Positions 9,363 to 21,900 of a stretch of 64,000 nucleotides of DNA are shown here, in pieces (within the stretch, counting starts at the first letter, position 1; every line of letters starts with the position of its first letter). The notes under the pieces are model-generated. The model had not been told where the DNA came from. It searched no databases and saw only the letters and a list, made by a program, of their open reading frames with translations. This DNA comes from Aurelia coerulea (taxonomy: Eukaryota > Cnidaria > Scyphozoa > Semaeostomeae > Ulmaridae). The DNA lies in NCBI GenBank assembly GCA_039566865.1, contig CM076960.1, forward strand, positions 2,604,001 through 2,668,000, in the 5' to 3' direction. Made by a program: the position numbers and the translations under genes.

Positions 9363-12110
9363 GCATTATTCAATCATTAATAGAGAACCTTATCGCTGAT
9401 CCGTGGATTTCATTTTCATTAGTAATGGTGTTTCCTTGGATCAGCACACAAGGTGGCGTATGGCTTATTAGCAGGTGAGCAAAAAAGATGTACAGCCTGT
9501 AAATCTTAAACCGTTCTTCAGAAATTTAGAAATTGATACTTCTTGTGCATGTAACATATCAACTTAGAGATAGAGAAGAAAATTTAGTTTGTCAGAATCG
9601 GCCACATATCATATCAAATTAGATTTCATACATATCTTGATTTCGAAATCTTTCGAAACAGGGCTCTCTTTGATGGACTTTGAAAATTTTTTGACACTTG
9701 ATAGCCTAACTTTCAAGCGATGGATGTTTTGAGGAATTCTGTTGAGCAAATTTTGAAAATGATTCCGTCTCTCATCGATCATGTTTTCAATTAATAGTCT
9801 TTGGATACGTGTATGCTTAAGCAAATTTTAACAATGGTTATAAGAATGAATTTACTTTCGAAGTCTTATTTGGTTCATCGTGATATTTACAAGTTGTATG
9901 AAATTGGAGAAACTTTTTTTACCGCGAGTGTGGAGCTTTTTTGCATCACTGGGTCTCTTTGGTGGTTTAGTTTCAGCTGTCGCAGAACTTTGATGTTACA
10001 TAACGTGTTACCGGGCGTGTTACTCAGTTGGTGCCTGCAGGGTTATCTTCCCACGGACCTGTTCCCTTTTTCGTTGTTTTTCCCAATATTTAATCAAACA
10101 AACAATTTTTTGGGACAGCCTGCATTTGCTGGGCACGTAATGGCCTATTAAAAAGTTTCACTTTCGTTCACTGTCCAAAGGTCATTTACAAAAGTGTAAA
10201 GATGATCGTAGCATCTTTGCAAGCAATACATTATTTATGATGAATCATCTTTCATTTAACACGATAAAAGCAAACAAGTATGCGAGTAAATTTGACTATT
10301 TTTGTGATAAATGAAACAGAGCACATTTGGCAATGTAAACAATATGTTATATTTATAGTTGATGGTAATTAAGGTCTGCAGCTTTGAGAGTTATCAGATT
10401 GCTCATGTCTCATGACAAGGGGTGAATCGCTCTTTCGAAAAGGCGTACGAGATTCTTTGAAGCAATGGGATTTTTTTAGGTCTTTACGAATTTTTCCTGA
10501 AAACAAAGAATTGTTAACAAAGGTGCACGAGATTTGTACAAAGTGCTCGGCTGATGATTTCAAGGACATAAGTCTGAAATTGTTCTGAATCACGTTTCAG
10601 ACCCCAAAGAAGTACCGAGTGACCCAGAGCCAGAGAAATGTTCCCATATTTGAAAATTCATAGAACTAAGAGTACTTGATTGATTGAAATGAATCGAATA
10701 CCTCTTGATAGCAGAGTGATTGGAATTTTTGTAATTATATTTTCACGTTTTACCAGCAATTTCAGCATTGGCAAATTCGACCTCAAAAATTTCATAGTTG
10801 CAAATTTCCCCAATAAGGTTCTAAAACGTTTGATTATCAAATACTCGTTTGTATGTACGTCAAACTGCGGTCCAAATATTTTCCAGCATGGACCTCGTAA
10901 TCGTTTAATAACCGCATAGTATGTCTGTGGGGAATCTTCTATACTTTTTCGTGAAAATTTTACTGTAAATCTTAACGAAACTGTGCTCATACTCCAGTTC
11001 CCCATATCAATCAAGAAAAACAAGACAAAAAACTATAACTAAGAAGAGAAAATATGCGTTGTATTTCATACTTAGCTGGAAGGAAAAAGTTTTTGAATTA
11101 TCTATTTCAAATTTCAGCCAAACGATCTTGCTGCAAGAAAGAAAGCTTTGTTTGTGCTACATCTAAGCAAAGAAACTCGCTAAAAAGTTTTAGTGCACAA
11201 CTAGAAAATCTAAAAATTCCAGAAAAAAGAAATTGGCTTACTTTCAGAATCTTTATAAAGAAATGGAGCTGAATCTATTGCGAAAACTTTACGCTGCTTC
11301 TTAGCACAAGAGTGTACTTTTTACTTACTTGCCAAACTCTAAAGTCTTTATCTCAAATCAGCTATCTTCTGCCAGGAACTCTAAGAACCTTCTTTTGAGA
11401 TGAAGTGTCCAAAAATGACATGTTCTGTTGAATGCAGCTGGTTATATACCCAAGGAATATAACACCTGTGCTCCGCTCCAATTGCACTTGTTTGTTCTCA
11501 TAGTTACACATATGCACTAATGGTTATTAGATATTAGTCGCCTCTGTATACTGTTTGAAGAACAGTCGACAAGCGAGGTATGATAACAGTCGATAAGCGA
11601 GGTATGTTCACTAAAGAGCGATTTCATGTTCAACAACGTTATAACTAATAAAATCTAGCAGAGAATCTGATAAGTCAATTTTAAGATGTAAACAAGGCTG
11701 CAATAATTGTACATAAGTTATTTGCAATTGCAACATGCAGAGATTTATATGGTAAATAATTCAAACTGTATGTGTAAATAAACCGAGCAGCAAAAGATGA
11801 TTGCGTTACTTATCTTCCAGCAAATGATTCGCAGTATGGAATTTGAAAGCGGCCTCAAATGGCAGATACATCGTACTAAACCCACAAACGTAGCATTAGA
11901 GACTGTGTAGTCTGTGGAAAGAAACAATGTCTACGCCTGCCTCTGCCTACCTCTAAAGAACCAAGAAATATCATTTTGACTCCATCCAATGTCCATAAAT
12001 ATCAAAAACATAATTTCAGTTTATTTGGACCCAAAAATATCACTTTCAGCAATAATCTGACCCAAAATTATCGGACTTACCTCCCCGTATTTGCATGTGC
12101 TGAGTAAGGC
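9363..12110. other. Intergenic, no gene recognised
   Basis: Open frames here (for example 9801-10151) show no family features. At about 10085-10125, CCCAATATTTAATCAAAC followed by TTTTTTGGGACAGCCTGCA matches the right end of the MITE at 45053-45807, so a remnant of that family is present. Nothing else could be assigned. Confidence 0.4.
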
Positions 12111-12119
12111 CCTGGGGAC

Positions 12120-12690
12120 GAGGTTGGTGCTGAGTGCCCCCCTGGTGGCAGTACCAAGTTCAAGTACCAAAACGTCCCGTACCCAGTACCATTAAGGTCA
12201 GTGTGAGGGACCATCGGAGTAGGAAGACAGTAAAAATATTGGGAAAAGTTGGAATGAAAAAATTGATAATCTCCATGTTTCCAGTAACAAAGGTATCAGT
12301 AACAAGCTCAAGCACAGTAAGGGCCAGTACCCAGTACCACCAATAGGTTCCCCCTGTCACACCACAGCTTTTTGGGCTGGCGACACCCATGTCAGTCTAA
12401 ATGAAGTCAAGCCTCCGGCGCCTCTGCCCCTGGGGCTGAGTGCCCCCCTGGTAAGTTCAAGCACTAGTTCAAGTACTAAAACGTCTGGTGCCCAGTACCA
12501 TTAAGTTCAGTGCGAGGGACCATCGGAGCAGGAAAACAGTACCACTTTAAGTAGAAAATTATGAAAAATATTGGGAAAAGTTGGAATGAAAAAATTGATA
12601 ATCTCCATGTTTCCAGTACCAAAGGTATCAGTACAAAGCTCAAGCACAGTAGGGGCCAGTACCCAGTACCACCAATACCCCCTGTGCACC
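12120..12690. repeat. Tandem duplication of a ~300-bp block upstream of SPT5
   Basis: The block GTGCCCCCCTGGT ... CCCAGTACCATTAAG ... AAAAATATTGGGAAAAGTTG ... CCAGTACCCAGTACCACC occurs at about 12136-12345 and again at about 12443-12680, spaced about 310 bp apart. The second copy has small substitutions and a short insertion. The word CCAGTACC itself recurs. It lies 230-800 bp upstream of the SPT5 start codon and could affect its promoter; this is inference. Confidence 0.7.
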
Positions 12691-12846
12691 ATCGTCAAGC
12701 ATGTGCTGCAAAGTTTTCGTACGACACTGGTCACATAGAATAATATCGGATGTCGGATCGCACACTTTTGCTGTCCATTGTCCCTGCGGAGGAATCATGG
12801 TTTGGTGGATATGTTACATGAAGTAGTTCGATGTTCCATGAGAGTT

Positions 12847-12856
12847 CGCCATCTTG
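12847..12856. promoter_or_regulatory. YY1-like motif in the SPT5 leader
   Basis: CGCCATCTTG is the reverse complement of CAAGATGGCG, the YY1 consensus often found at or just downstream of transcription starts in animal housekeeping genes. It sits 62 bp before the SPT5 ATG. That placement fits a TSS-proximal element, but the start of transcription is not visible directly. Confidence 0.35.
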
Positions 12857-12917
12857 TCTTGTTTTTCAAGGGAAAACGTCGTTCAAATCCTACCTCATTT
12901 TGCATCAAGAATAGACC

Positions 12918-12974
12918 ATGTCAGACAACGAAGAAGGGCTTTCCGATGAAGAAAGAACTGAAGAAGAACCAGAT
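12918..12974 (+). CDS. SUPT5H: SPT5 exon 1
   Basis: The exon encodes [19 protein letters not shown], the acidic start shared with animal SPT5 (MSDSED in human). The ATG has the context AGACCATG, with A at -3. It ends in phase 0 at donor GTAAGT. Confidence 0.9.
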
Positions 12975-15900
12975 GTAAGTATTGGTGCCTTCAAACTGCT
13001 AAATATATTGAAAAGTAACGGTCTTTTGAGGCATATTGTGTGATGCCTGCGCTCTGCCTAGTAGTGTCTGGGATGATGGTGTGGTTAGGCCTATATTATA
13101 TGGAATTGGTAGTAACATTTGGCCCAAGTTAATTACAAGGCTAGAAATAAAGAAATGCCCTTTTCTGATTTGAAAAATAAATGCGTGGTGCAAGGACATT
13201 ATCTTGGCGCAAAAAGTGATCCAAAAGCTGATGAAAGTCCTATTTTTGGCCAGGGTGCATTCCATGTAAAACCTATGCCGAAGGTACGCCGAGCCCTAAG
13301 CTGTCGTACGCCAGGTATTTTCAAGGAGAGAGAATACATGTCATATATATTTGATGATCATATCAAAAGAAACTGCTAATTCTCAAAAGAAAAGATTGAC
13401 GAAAAGGGACTTCTCGTTCATGCCAAAAGGTAGGCAAATTTCCGTATGCCGTCACGCCAAGAACCGATTTTATTGAAAAATGACGCCACTACGCCGATAA
13501 AAAAGTCAGGTCTGCACCGAAGATCTTCAGGCCTAAGTGCATGGAATGCACCCTGGTTTTTTGGTGAATAAAAATGTTTTTGGGCGCAGCATATGCAGAA
13601 CAGAGAGCAGCTCCTTTTTCTGTGCATCATACAGAGGGAGGACTTCTTCTGGCATTAAAAGAATTATGGTATGGGCTTCTTTGTGTCTCTACCCTACGGT
13701 GGAACCTGTATTGATTCCAAGTTTATTGCCCGCAAGCCAGTCTGCAGAGTGTGGCAGCAGCACAAGATTTTTTTCAAAAATTGTGTGTGCACTCCAATTT
13801 TGAATGTGATCTTTTGTTCATTACTTTGAAAACAAAGGAATCAAAGACCTTGCACGCGAGCACACCACTGCTTCCTTGGTCTGCACGCGCGAGCTCTCGT
13901 TGAGAACTGCCATACTCTGCAGACTGGCCCGCAAAAAGCATGCGATAGCGCGCCCCTGAAGGGCTTATAGTCTACCCCGGACGTGCGTGGGTACATGATT
14001 CTCATAACCAGGACAAATCTCATCTGGCGAAGGTGTGTCAGCAATTTGTCTGCAAATTTTTAGCCACTATGAAAATGAGGGCACCTAAGCTAAACTTTCA
14101 AGATCATTGATTGATTTGAGCTGATTTATGTTGTATTTATTTTTGAACTTGTTATGTTTCTTTAGCATGATCATGTCATTGTGTAGCCAATTTGGCAGTG
14201 TAGTAATTGGCCTTCCACAAAATTTCTTTGAATGCGATTTCTCAAAATAATAGTTCATTTGCTTTCTGTGCTGGTGTTTGTAGTAGTAGTAGTAGTAGTA
14301 ATTTATTTTAAATGGGCTGATATTTCTAGCTATTTAAAGCTAATTTAGGCCCACTATGCATGCCGCATCCAGGCATGGGACCCCTAGTTTAACGTCCCTT
14401 CCGAAGGACGGCAGTGTGCGGCAATTTCCGGGCGGCAATTTCCGGGTGTGATCGTAGAACATGATATAAATGACCAGCATAGGTTTCAAATCTTTAAAAA
14501 GGCTGGTGTAAAATTGAGTCACCTATTTCTTTGACCTGAATGACTTCAAAGAAATTTCAGCTAATTCTCTATAATTCTACCATTGGAATTTTCTGAAATC
14601 TTCAATATTTTCAGAATTAGAGTGTTTTTCTTCTTTTTCAAGAATCAAGAAAAATTTTCAAAAAAACTTAAAACCATCGTAATTTCTAAACAGTTTGACG
14701 TAGCATGAAATAGTTTTGAAGGAAACCATAGTTCATAAATGCCTACAATATGGTGTCAAGCAAAAGTCTGTCACTCATCTGGTTTATGATTTAGAAATTT
14801 AATGGCATCACATTCTCAAATGAGTTAAAATGTAAGATACGCTGTAATTTCCAAAAATATTGAAAATTTCTGAAAAGTCCCAACGGTAGAATTATAGATA
14901 AGTATCTAAAGTTTCTTTCAAGCCATTCGATCAGAAGAAATAGGTCACTGAATTTTACACCCACCTTTTTACGCCGAGATAAAGATTTGGAACCTACGCT
15001 TAAATTGCCATGTTTTTATTCTTTTGTTGGTTTTATTTGAAAGGGTGAAGATCTCGGAGATGAAGACTCAGCAGATGAAGTAGATGAGGAGTACGATGAT
15101 TATGATGATGAAGATGATGAATATGAAGGAAGAAGCGGAAAGAAAAAAAGACCAAGTCATGGTGGATTTATCATTGATGAAGCAGGTAAAGTATTGTCAC
15201 CAATTTGTTTGTTCCAAGTTGCTAGATCCAGACTTTAAATTTCAAGGAAGCATTTTGTTGGATTTATTTAACATGAAAATGTTTCTCAGTCTCTGTGGAT
15301 AGAAAGCAATAGAAACATATTTAGAATCAATGGCTTGAAGCCTTTCGGCTATTCTACAAAAGCATTGGCCTCAAATCTTTCAAATCATTAAAAAGGTGGG
15401 TGTAAAATTCTATGACACTTTTCTTTGAATTGAATGGCTTGAAAGGAACTTATGGTACTGCTGTGGAAATTTTTGGATATCTTGATTTCTTTCAAAATGG
15501 CGGCAGTTTATTCATGTGTGAAAAAAATTCATGGAAAATTTTGAAAAAATTCAAATCATCGTAAGTCCTAAACTAATGGAGGAAAATGATGTAACCTTCA
15601 ACAAAGCCATAGTTCATGAAGGTCTATGATATGGTGGCAAGCAGAAATCTGTAGCTTTTTTGGTTTAGGATTTAGAAATTTGATGACATCATAGCCTCAA
15701 ATTTGATAAATGCCACCATTTTTGAAACTAATCAAGATATCAATAAATTTCCATGGCAGATTTACAGCAAAAACCCGTAAGTTACTTCCAATCCATTAAA
15801 TTATAGGAAGACAGTGACAGAGTTTTACACCAACCTTTTGAAAGATTTGAGCCTTATGTTTTCTACAAAAAAATCTGCATCAAGTGATATTTTTTACATC

Positions 15901-18900
15901 TTTATACCTGAGGTTTGATTGAGTGGTGTCAGAGCTTCTATGAATCAAGTTATTGGGCACATTATTGATTCATGCGGCAAATATTCAAGTGCTTGTGAAT
16001 AAAGAAGAAAATATATTGGTGATTGAAATATTGTTTCTTCTTTCTACAGATGTTGATGATGACAATGAAGATGACATGGATGCAGAAGATGGATATGTTG
16101 ATAATAGCAACAGTAAGTAAACATTGAATTAAATAATTAAACTCAGGCTTAAGCTCTTATCAAACGATCCAACATCTCAACCAACATTTCGCCCAACATC
16201 ATGTTGGCTGAAATGTTGGATAGTTTGACCACGATGCTGGATCACCCAACATCGTCACTTTCGATGTTGGGTGAAATTTGAGAGAGATAGATCAAAAATG
16301 TTGGGTGAGGATGCCCAACAATTTTGGGTCAATTGTTGGGTCATTTGACCACCTTATCCAACATTTTTGGATACGCGCATGCGTACTAGACTATGTTTAA
16401 AGGGCGCAAAGTCACTGTCTATCCTCGAACAGTGACTTGTCATGTAGAAAATGCTCAATTCCGACTTAGTTCATTTGAAATTATGGCAAAGAAGATAATG
16501 GAAAAAGAAGCCTTTGATTTCGTAGAAGTAAACTGTTAATTTCGAGGAAGAAAATGTTGGTTCAAATGTTGGGTCAAATGTTGGATTGTTAGCCTGCGTG
16601 CAGACTTTACTTTTTCCACTGCGAAGGAGAGTCTATGAGGATCTTGTAAAGTCTGCGAATTAGCGTCCATTATCAAGTTCTGAATGAAAAGTTTCTCCTT
16701 CGAAGAGGAGCGCAATCTTGCGCAATAAATTGACACTTCAAACAGGAAGGAAGGATAATCCCTATCATGCGAAGAGAATCCCACCCCACCCACACAACTT
16801 CAGAGCCTGCAATCTGCAGAGATAATAGGCCTGAAAGACTCACCAGTGATTCAAGAACCCCATTTGCTGACACGTGTCTAAGCTAAGGGTACTACCAACA
16901 CACCATTACCCATCTAATGATCAGCTCATCAAATGAAAGTTTAGGCCTAGCCTGAAGTAAACATTCTGTCCTCGGAGCGGAGAAACTTTTAAAGAATTGC
17001 CTCGTGATCGTTGTAGACTTCCTTCACCTTTAGAATATGCTTGACTGTTTATAATTCCTTCAAAACAAAGTTTCATCCCAAGTTATCAAGTCCCGAAGAC
17101 AGGCAAACTGGGCGGCACACTTTATCATCGGCGAACTCGTTTACCACGCACAGCAACTTCCTCAATTTTAAATTTACGAAAACGGGAAAACTAAATACTG
17201 ATTGGCTAACAGACAATAGCCGGACAAAGGCGAGTATCATTGCGCACGATCTCAGAACTCAATAATGGGCGCTAATTCGCAGACTTTACAAGATCCGCCT
17301 TGGCTCTCCTGCGCAATGGAAAGTAAAGTCTGCACGCAGGCTATTGGATCGTTTGACTATTGATGTTGGGACACCTGCCAATATTGGGTTGAATGTTGGA
17401 TGAAATGTTGGTTGAGATGTTGGGTGAGATGTTGGGTCATTTGACCAGGGCTTTAGTTTAAACATTGTGTTTCTTCCATGTCAAAATTAATAGATGCTGC
17501 TAAAACTTTTGAAATGTCAATTAAATTCGGCATGAAAACTATGTTTACATCACCAGCCGTTGAGTTCACCAGCTCTGTCACGTTGAATGGCAGAAACACT
17601 GCTTGATTTAAATATCGTATTCTGCTGCGTTTGACTAATCAATTCGAGGCATGGTCCATGGTCCTAAATTAAACATTGTTTTCTTCAATGTCAAAATTAA
17701 TAGATGCTGCAAAAATTTTTGAAATGTCAATTGAATTAAAAGTATGTCTTCATCGCCAGCCGTTGAGTTTACCAGCTCTGTCATGTTAAATGGCAGAAAC
17801 ACAACTTGATTTGAATATCGTATTTCTGCCGCGATTTGATTAATCAATTCTAGGCATGGTCCATGGTGTTTCAGTGTGATCAGCCACCGAGTTTGCACTT
17901 TTTAAAAATTCCCATTTTAACCATTTATTTTCAATCCGACACGGCAGAAAACCAATGTTTAAATCAGATTTTTGAGTGCAGCAAATTCTGTCATTTTTAA
18001 TACATTTCAAATCAAGAAAGCAAAAATGCAATGTTTAAACTAGGCCTTAGGACAGGGTGCTTCAGAATTTTAACATATATTCTGCTTTGAATGTGACCTG
18101 ATTGATTGTTTTTATTGCAGAATACCAGGTGAGTCAAAAAAAAAGAATCCCCGTCTGGAAGCCCACTGCTCCCTGAATACCAAAGCAATGATATTGAAAA
18201 CTGTCTTGTTTTATTACCAATATGTTCAATTAGGTTCAGTAATTTACCCGGCTTTAATCGGCCATTCCTTACCGTGGATATGGGAGATTTTCTACAGAAA
18301 GCCCCTTCCAAAAACCTGCAAAAAACGAGTGAAAACAATGAGCAATTTTTTCCTTGGTTCTCCTTTCTAAAAATGATGACACTCACATGTATTCATGTAT
18401 TTTGTCCTCTTGGGAGAATGGAATCCCCGGAGTTGGTTATTGATACCAGTGGGGAGACTTGTTCATCCTCCCAAGAGGATAGCACATGCGAAAGCACGCA
18501 GAAGTTATTGCCGTAAGGCCCGTGTAAGGCAGAAATATTTGGAAAATTTGTTCATGATTTTGTGCACGTTTTGAAGGTTTGTTGAAGAAGCTTTCTTGAA
18601 AAATCCCTCATAATTTCAGAACGGATTGACCGATTTCAGTCCAGTAAATTTTAAAATGGATTTGAGCATGCATACCATAAAACTATGTATTTGCCAATAT
18701 CATCGTCTTGATATCCAGGGAGCCTTGACCTTTCAAATGGGGATTCTTTTTATTTTTTTATTGACTCACCCGGTATTATTCCTTGTTTTACAGTTGATGA
18801 TAGTTCAAATCATGGTGGAGATGATGTTCATGTAAGCAAAATTATATTCACAGTTTACTGCCAAACTTATATTATGATTGAATCTCGATTTTTTTATACC

Positions 18901-21900
18901 CAGAGAAGACTGTTTTAGACAAGAAAAGTAAAAAGGAATTAACAGGAAATTAGAAGAAAATACGTATTATTGTTTGTTTGTCAAATTATTTTACATCGAT
19001 TATGTACATACTCTAGCTTACTATATACAAATGTACAAAGTAAACTAATCTAAATCGATGGATATATATGATTACATGAATAAATATTTTTACAATGTTT
19101 TGATAATCTAACTAATTAACCTAATCTAATTATTATGTGTTCTGGTCTTGATCTTTCACATAGCTGCTTAGATATAGAGGTTGAAATGTTTAGCAAGTCA
19201 AGCACACACTTGAATGGAGAAGTTTTCTTATTCATCATATGTTTTCCTTTGTATGTTTATTTTCAATTTCAGCATTATTCTTCTGTACCTTAATCGATCT
19301 TCCCTTCCTTTCAGGGAGCTCGAAGGCTTGACAATCTTTGGAAGTAAGTACATTAAATTCAATACAGCTGAAATAACAGAGCCAGACTTTGTATTTGTAT
19401 GATCTCCAGCATAAAATAATATAGTAATTTCTGTATTTTAGGCCCGGCACCTCCTCTGACGGAACCTTTCAAATTAACCCCTTTTTCTCTGACTCTATGG
19501 GAAATATCACCCCTTTTTCATACAATCGCTGACATTCTTGAAATGGTGATTTTGTGATTAGATAAGATGAGGGAATATGAATAAATGATCATGAACTGAA
19601 TAGGAACTAATATCATTACAATTGCAATACAGTAGATTACAATACATAAATCTGTCCTGATACTGAGTAATCTAAATTCAATCTATGCATGTTGAAAGTG
19701 CTTAAATCATTCTGGTACACGGTTATGCTTAAAATTTACCTTCTTAGTGACAGAATGATTAGTGATATATTTGGGAGCCTATTCCAGGGAATCTCTGATT
19801 AATGTTCCAAAATATGACCCCTATTTTTGAATTCTATGTCCTAGATAGGATTTGAATTTATATCCCTTGCTCAGAGAAATAGTGAACAAGCATGAGGTCA
19901 AAAATAACTAAAGTGCAGGTGCCGGGATTTTAGGTTGGCTTCTTTAGGTTGCCTCCACTTATATCAAAAGATGGTCTTTGAGATTCTTTAAAAAACGAAG
20001 AGAAAGTAATTGGGTGTAGGTGGGGAAGAGTAGAAGAATCTTTCGGAGAAATACTGGATAGTGACTGGGAGATTTGTTCTAAGCCCAAGCAGAGGTTATC
20101 TTTTCAAAAAAATTTCCCAGACAAACTATCACAGAGTCGTCCTGTGGGAATCATTCAGAATTGCAAGAATCGTCCAAGACAAGATAAAATGCGTTCCTGC
20201 AAAGATTTGACTGAAGGTAGAAAAGCATTCTAAGCCAAAGAAACTTGTGTTTTGCTCTAAAATTTTCCTGGGGATGCTCATTTGTATAAACAACCGTTAC
20301 AAAATGCTCAAACTCTATTTTAGGACCGCAAACATCGCTAAAAGTGTTCTAAGCCAAAGTAGAAGGTGTGTCCTCAGGAATTTTCCTGAAGGCTTCGCCC
20401 CCAGACTTGCTCGCTTTCCTACCCTCCCACTTGATTTGACCGGATTTGACCTGGCCACGCCGGTAACTTCAATTAGGTTTCTTTTAGACTTAACAGGCAA
20501 GGAAAGAAGTGGGACGAGATGTATTTTGATGAAATATGATGAAATGACATGTTATGTTATACCGGGTGACCCAGAAAAAGTGACCCAACGCAATCTGTTA
20601 CAGAAAATTAAGCAAGTGGCCGATCGAAATATTTCGAACGTTGTTGTGTCGCTAAAAGACTAGCCTATGCTATGAATATTTTTTGCAATTTTTTTCGACA
20701 CGGTAAATTTCTAAAATTAAGGATTTCGAGGAAAAGGGCATGCCTGAAATGCTCAAAAAGTCGTCAAAAGCAGGGGATCGATTTACAGCTATTTCAGATC
20801 TTCAAAACGACGAGGAGCGTGTTTCGTTTCAACCTGGGAATAGGCAACCCAGTCGGAAGTCTTCAGAGCAAGTTTACAGTCCCTACGTACTTAAAGATAT
20901 TCTCAGGTAAAATGAAACACGCTCCTCGTTGTTTTGAAGACCTGAAATGGCTTTAAATCGATCCCCTGTTTTTGACGACTTTTTGAGGATTTCAAGCCTG
21001 CCCTTTTCCTCTAAATCCTTAATTTGGGAACTTTACCGTGCCCAAATAAATTGCAAAAAATACTCATAATGTGGGCTAGTCTTTTAGCGACAGAACAACG
21101 CTTGAAATATTTCAATCGGCCACTTACTTTTTTTTCTATAACAGATTGCGTTGGGTCACTTTTTTCTGGGTCACCCTGTACATATTTCAAAAGACCATCC
21201 TTTTTGTTTTCAGAGAAGCATTAAGAAATATACATTCCAGGATCCAGACGCCAAATGCAGGATTACATTATTTTCCCATTAATTTCTCATATTTTAAGTC
21301 AAAACATATTCATTAAATTTTAAAGTTAAAGGAGCTCTGTCACGCAGGTGATTGGTTTAGAGAACAAAGCTTAGACAAAGGAAAGGAGGCCTTTGCAAAA
21401 TATATCACATATACAGGACGGGTGCCATAATTGACTTGGCCACCCGAAGAAAACCATAGCCACTCTGCCACTGAAGGTTAAGACTAGAATTCTCAAAATT
21501 AAGTTGAAACCGCAATGAAACATAACAACGTCAAGTTTCTTTTAGTTTGAATGCCAGGATGTGTATGTAGTTCAAATATACATATCTTTAGGGAAGAGAA
21601 TCTTCGCTGTAAAGGACAGCAGCCCTTGCAAAGCAATTTACTTCGGATAAGACATTTTGATTATTCGTAGATGGCGTTTTCATCACCTAGAACATCGATG
21701 TTTCAAATTGCGTTAGGTCACCCAACTTAAAACTCAATGGGTATTGGCATGGGCGGATATTTTGCGCTTCCTTCAAAGGAGAACTTGGCGCTGGTGACGT
21801 GGTTGATGATCTTTTTATGTAAGCTTCAAATTGATACAATGTTTATTCAGTCCGTTTTATGATTGAAGGATTATCGCCTTTCTGTTTGCTTTGCGCGATC

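Noticed and set aside
9801..10151. 116-codon plus-strand frame as a membrane protein gene
   Set aside because: It has hydrophobic runs but no family resemblance, and its 3' part overlaps a MITE remnant (TTTTTTGGGACAGCCTGCA).
13119..13379. 86-codon frame in SPT5 intron 1 as an alternative exon
   Set aside because: No resemblance to SPT5 or another family, and no matching pair of splice sites in phase.
19440..19935. Transposon bounded by GCCCGGCACCT and AGGTGCCGGG
   Set aside because: Only about 11 bp pair; the interior arms do not, and no target duplication is visible.
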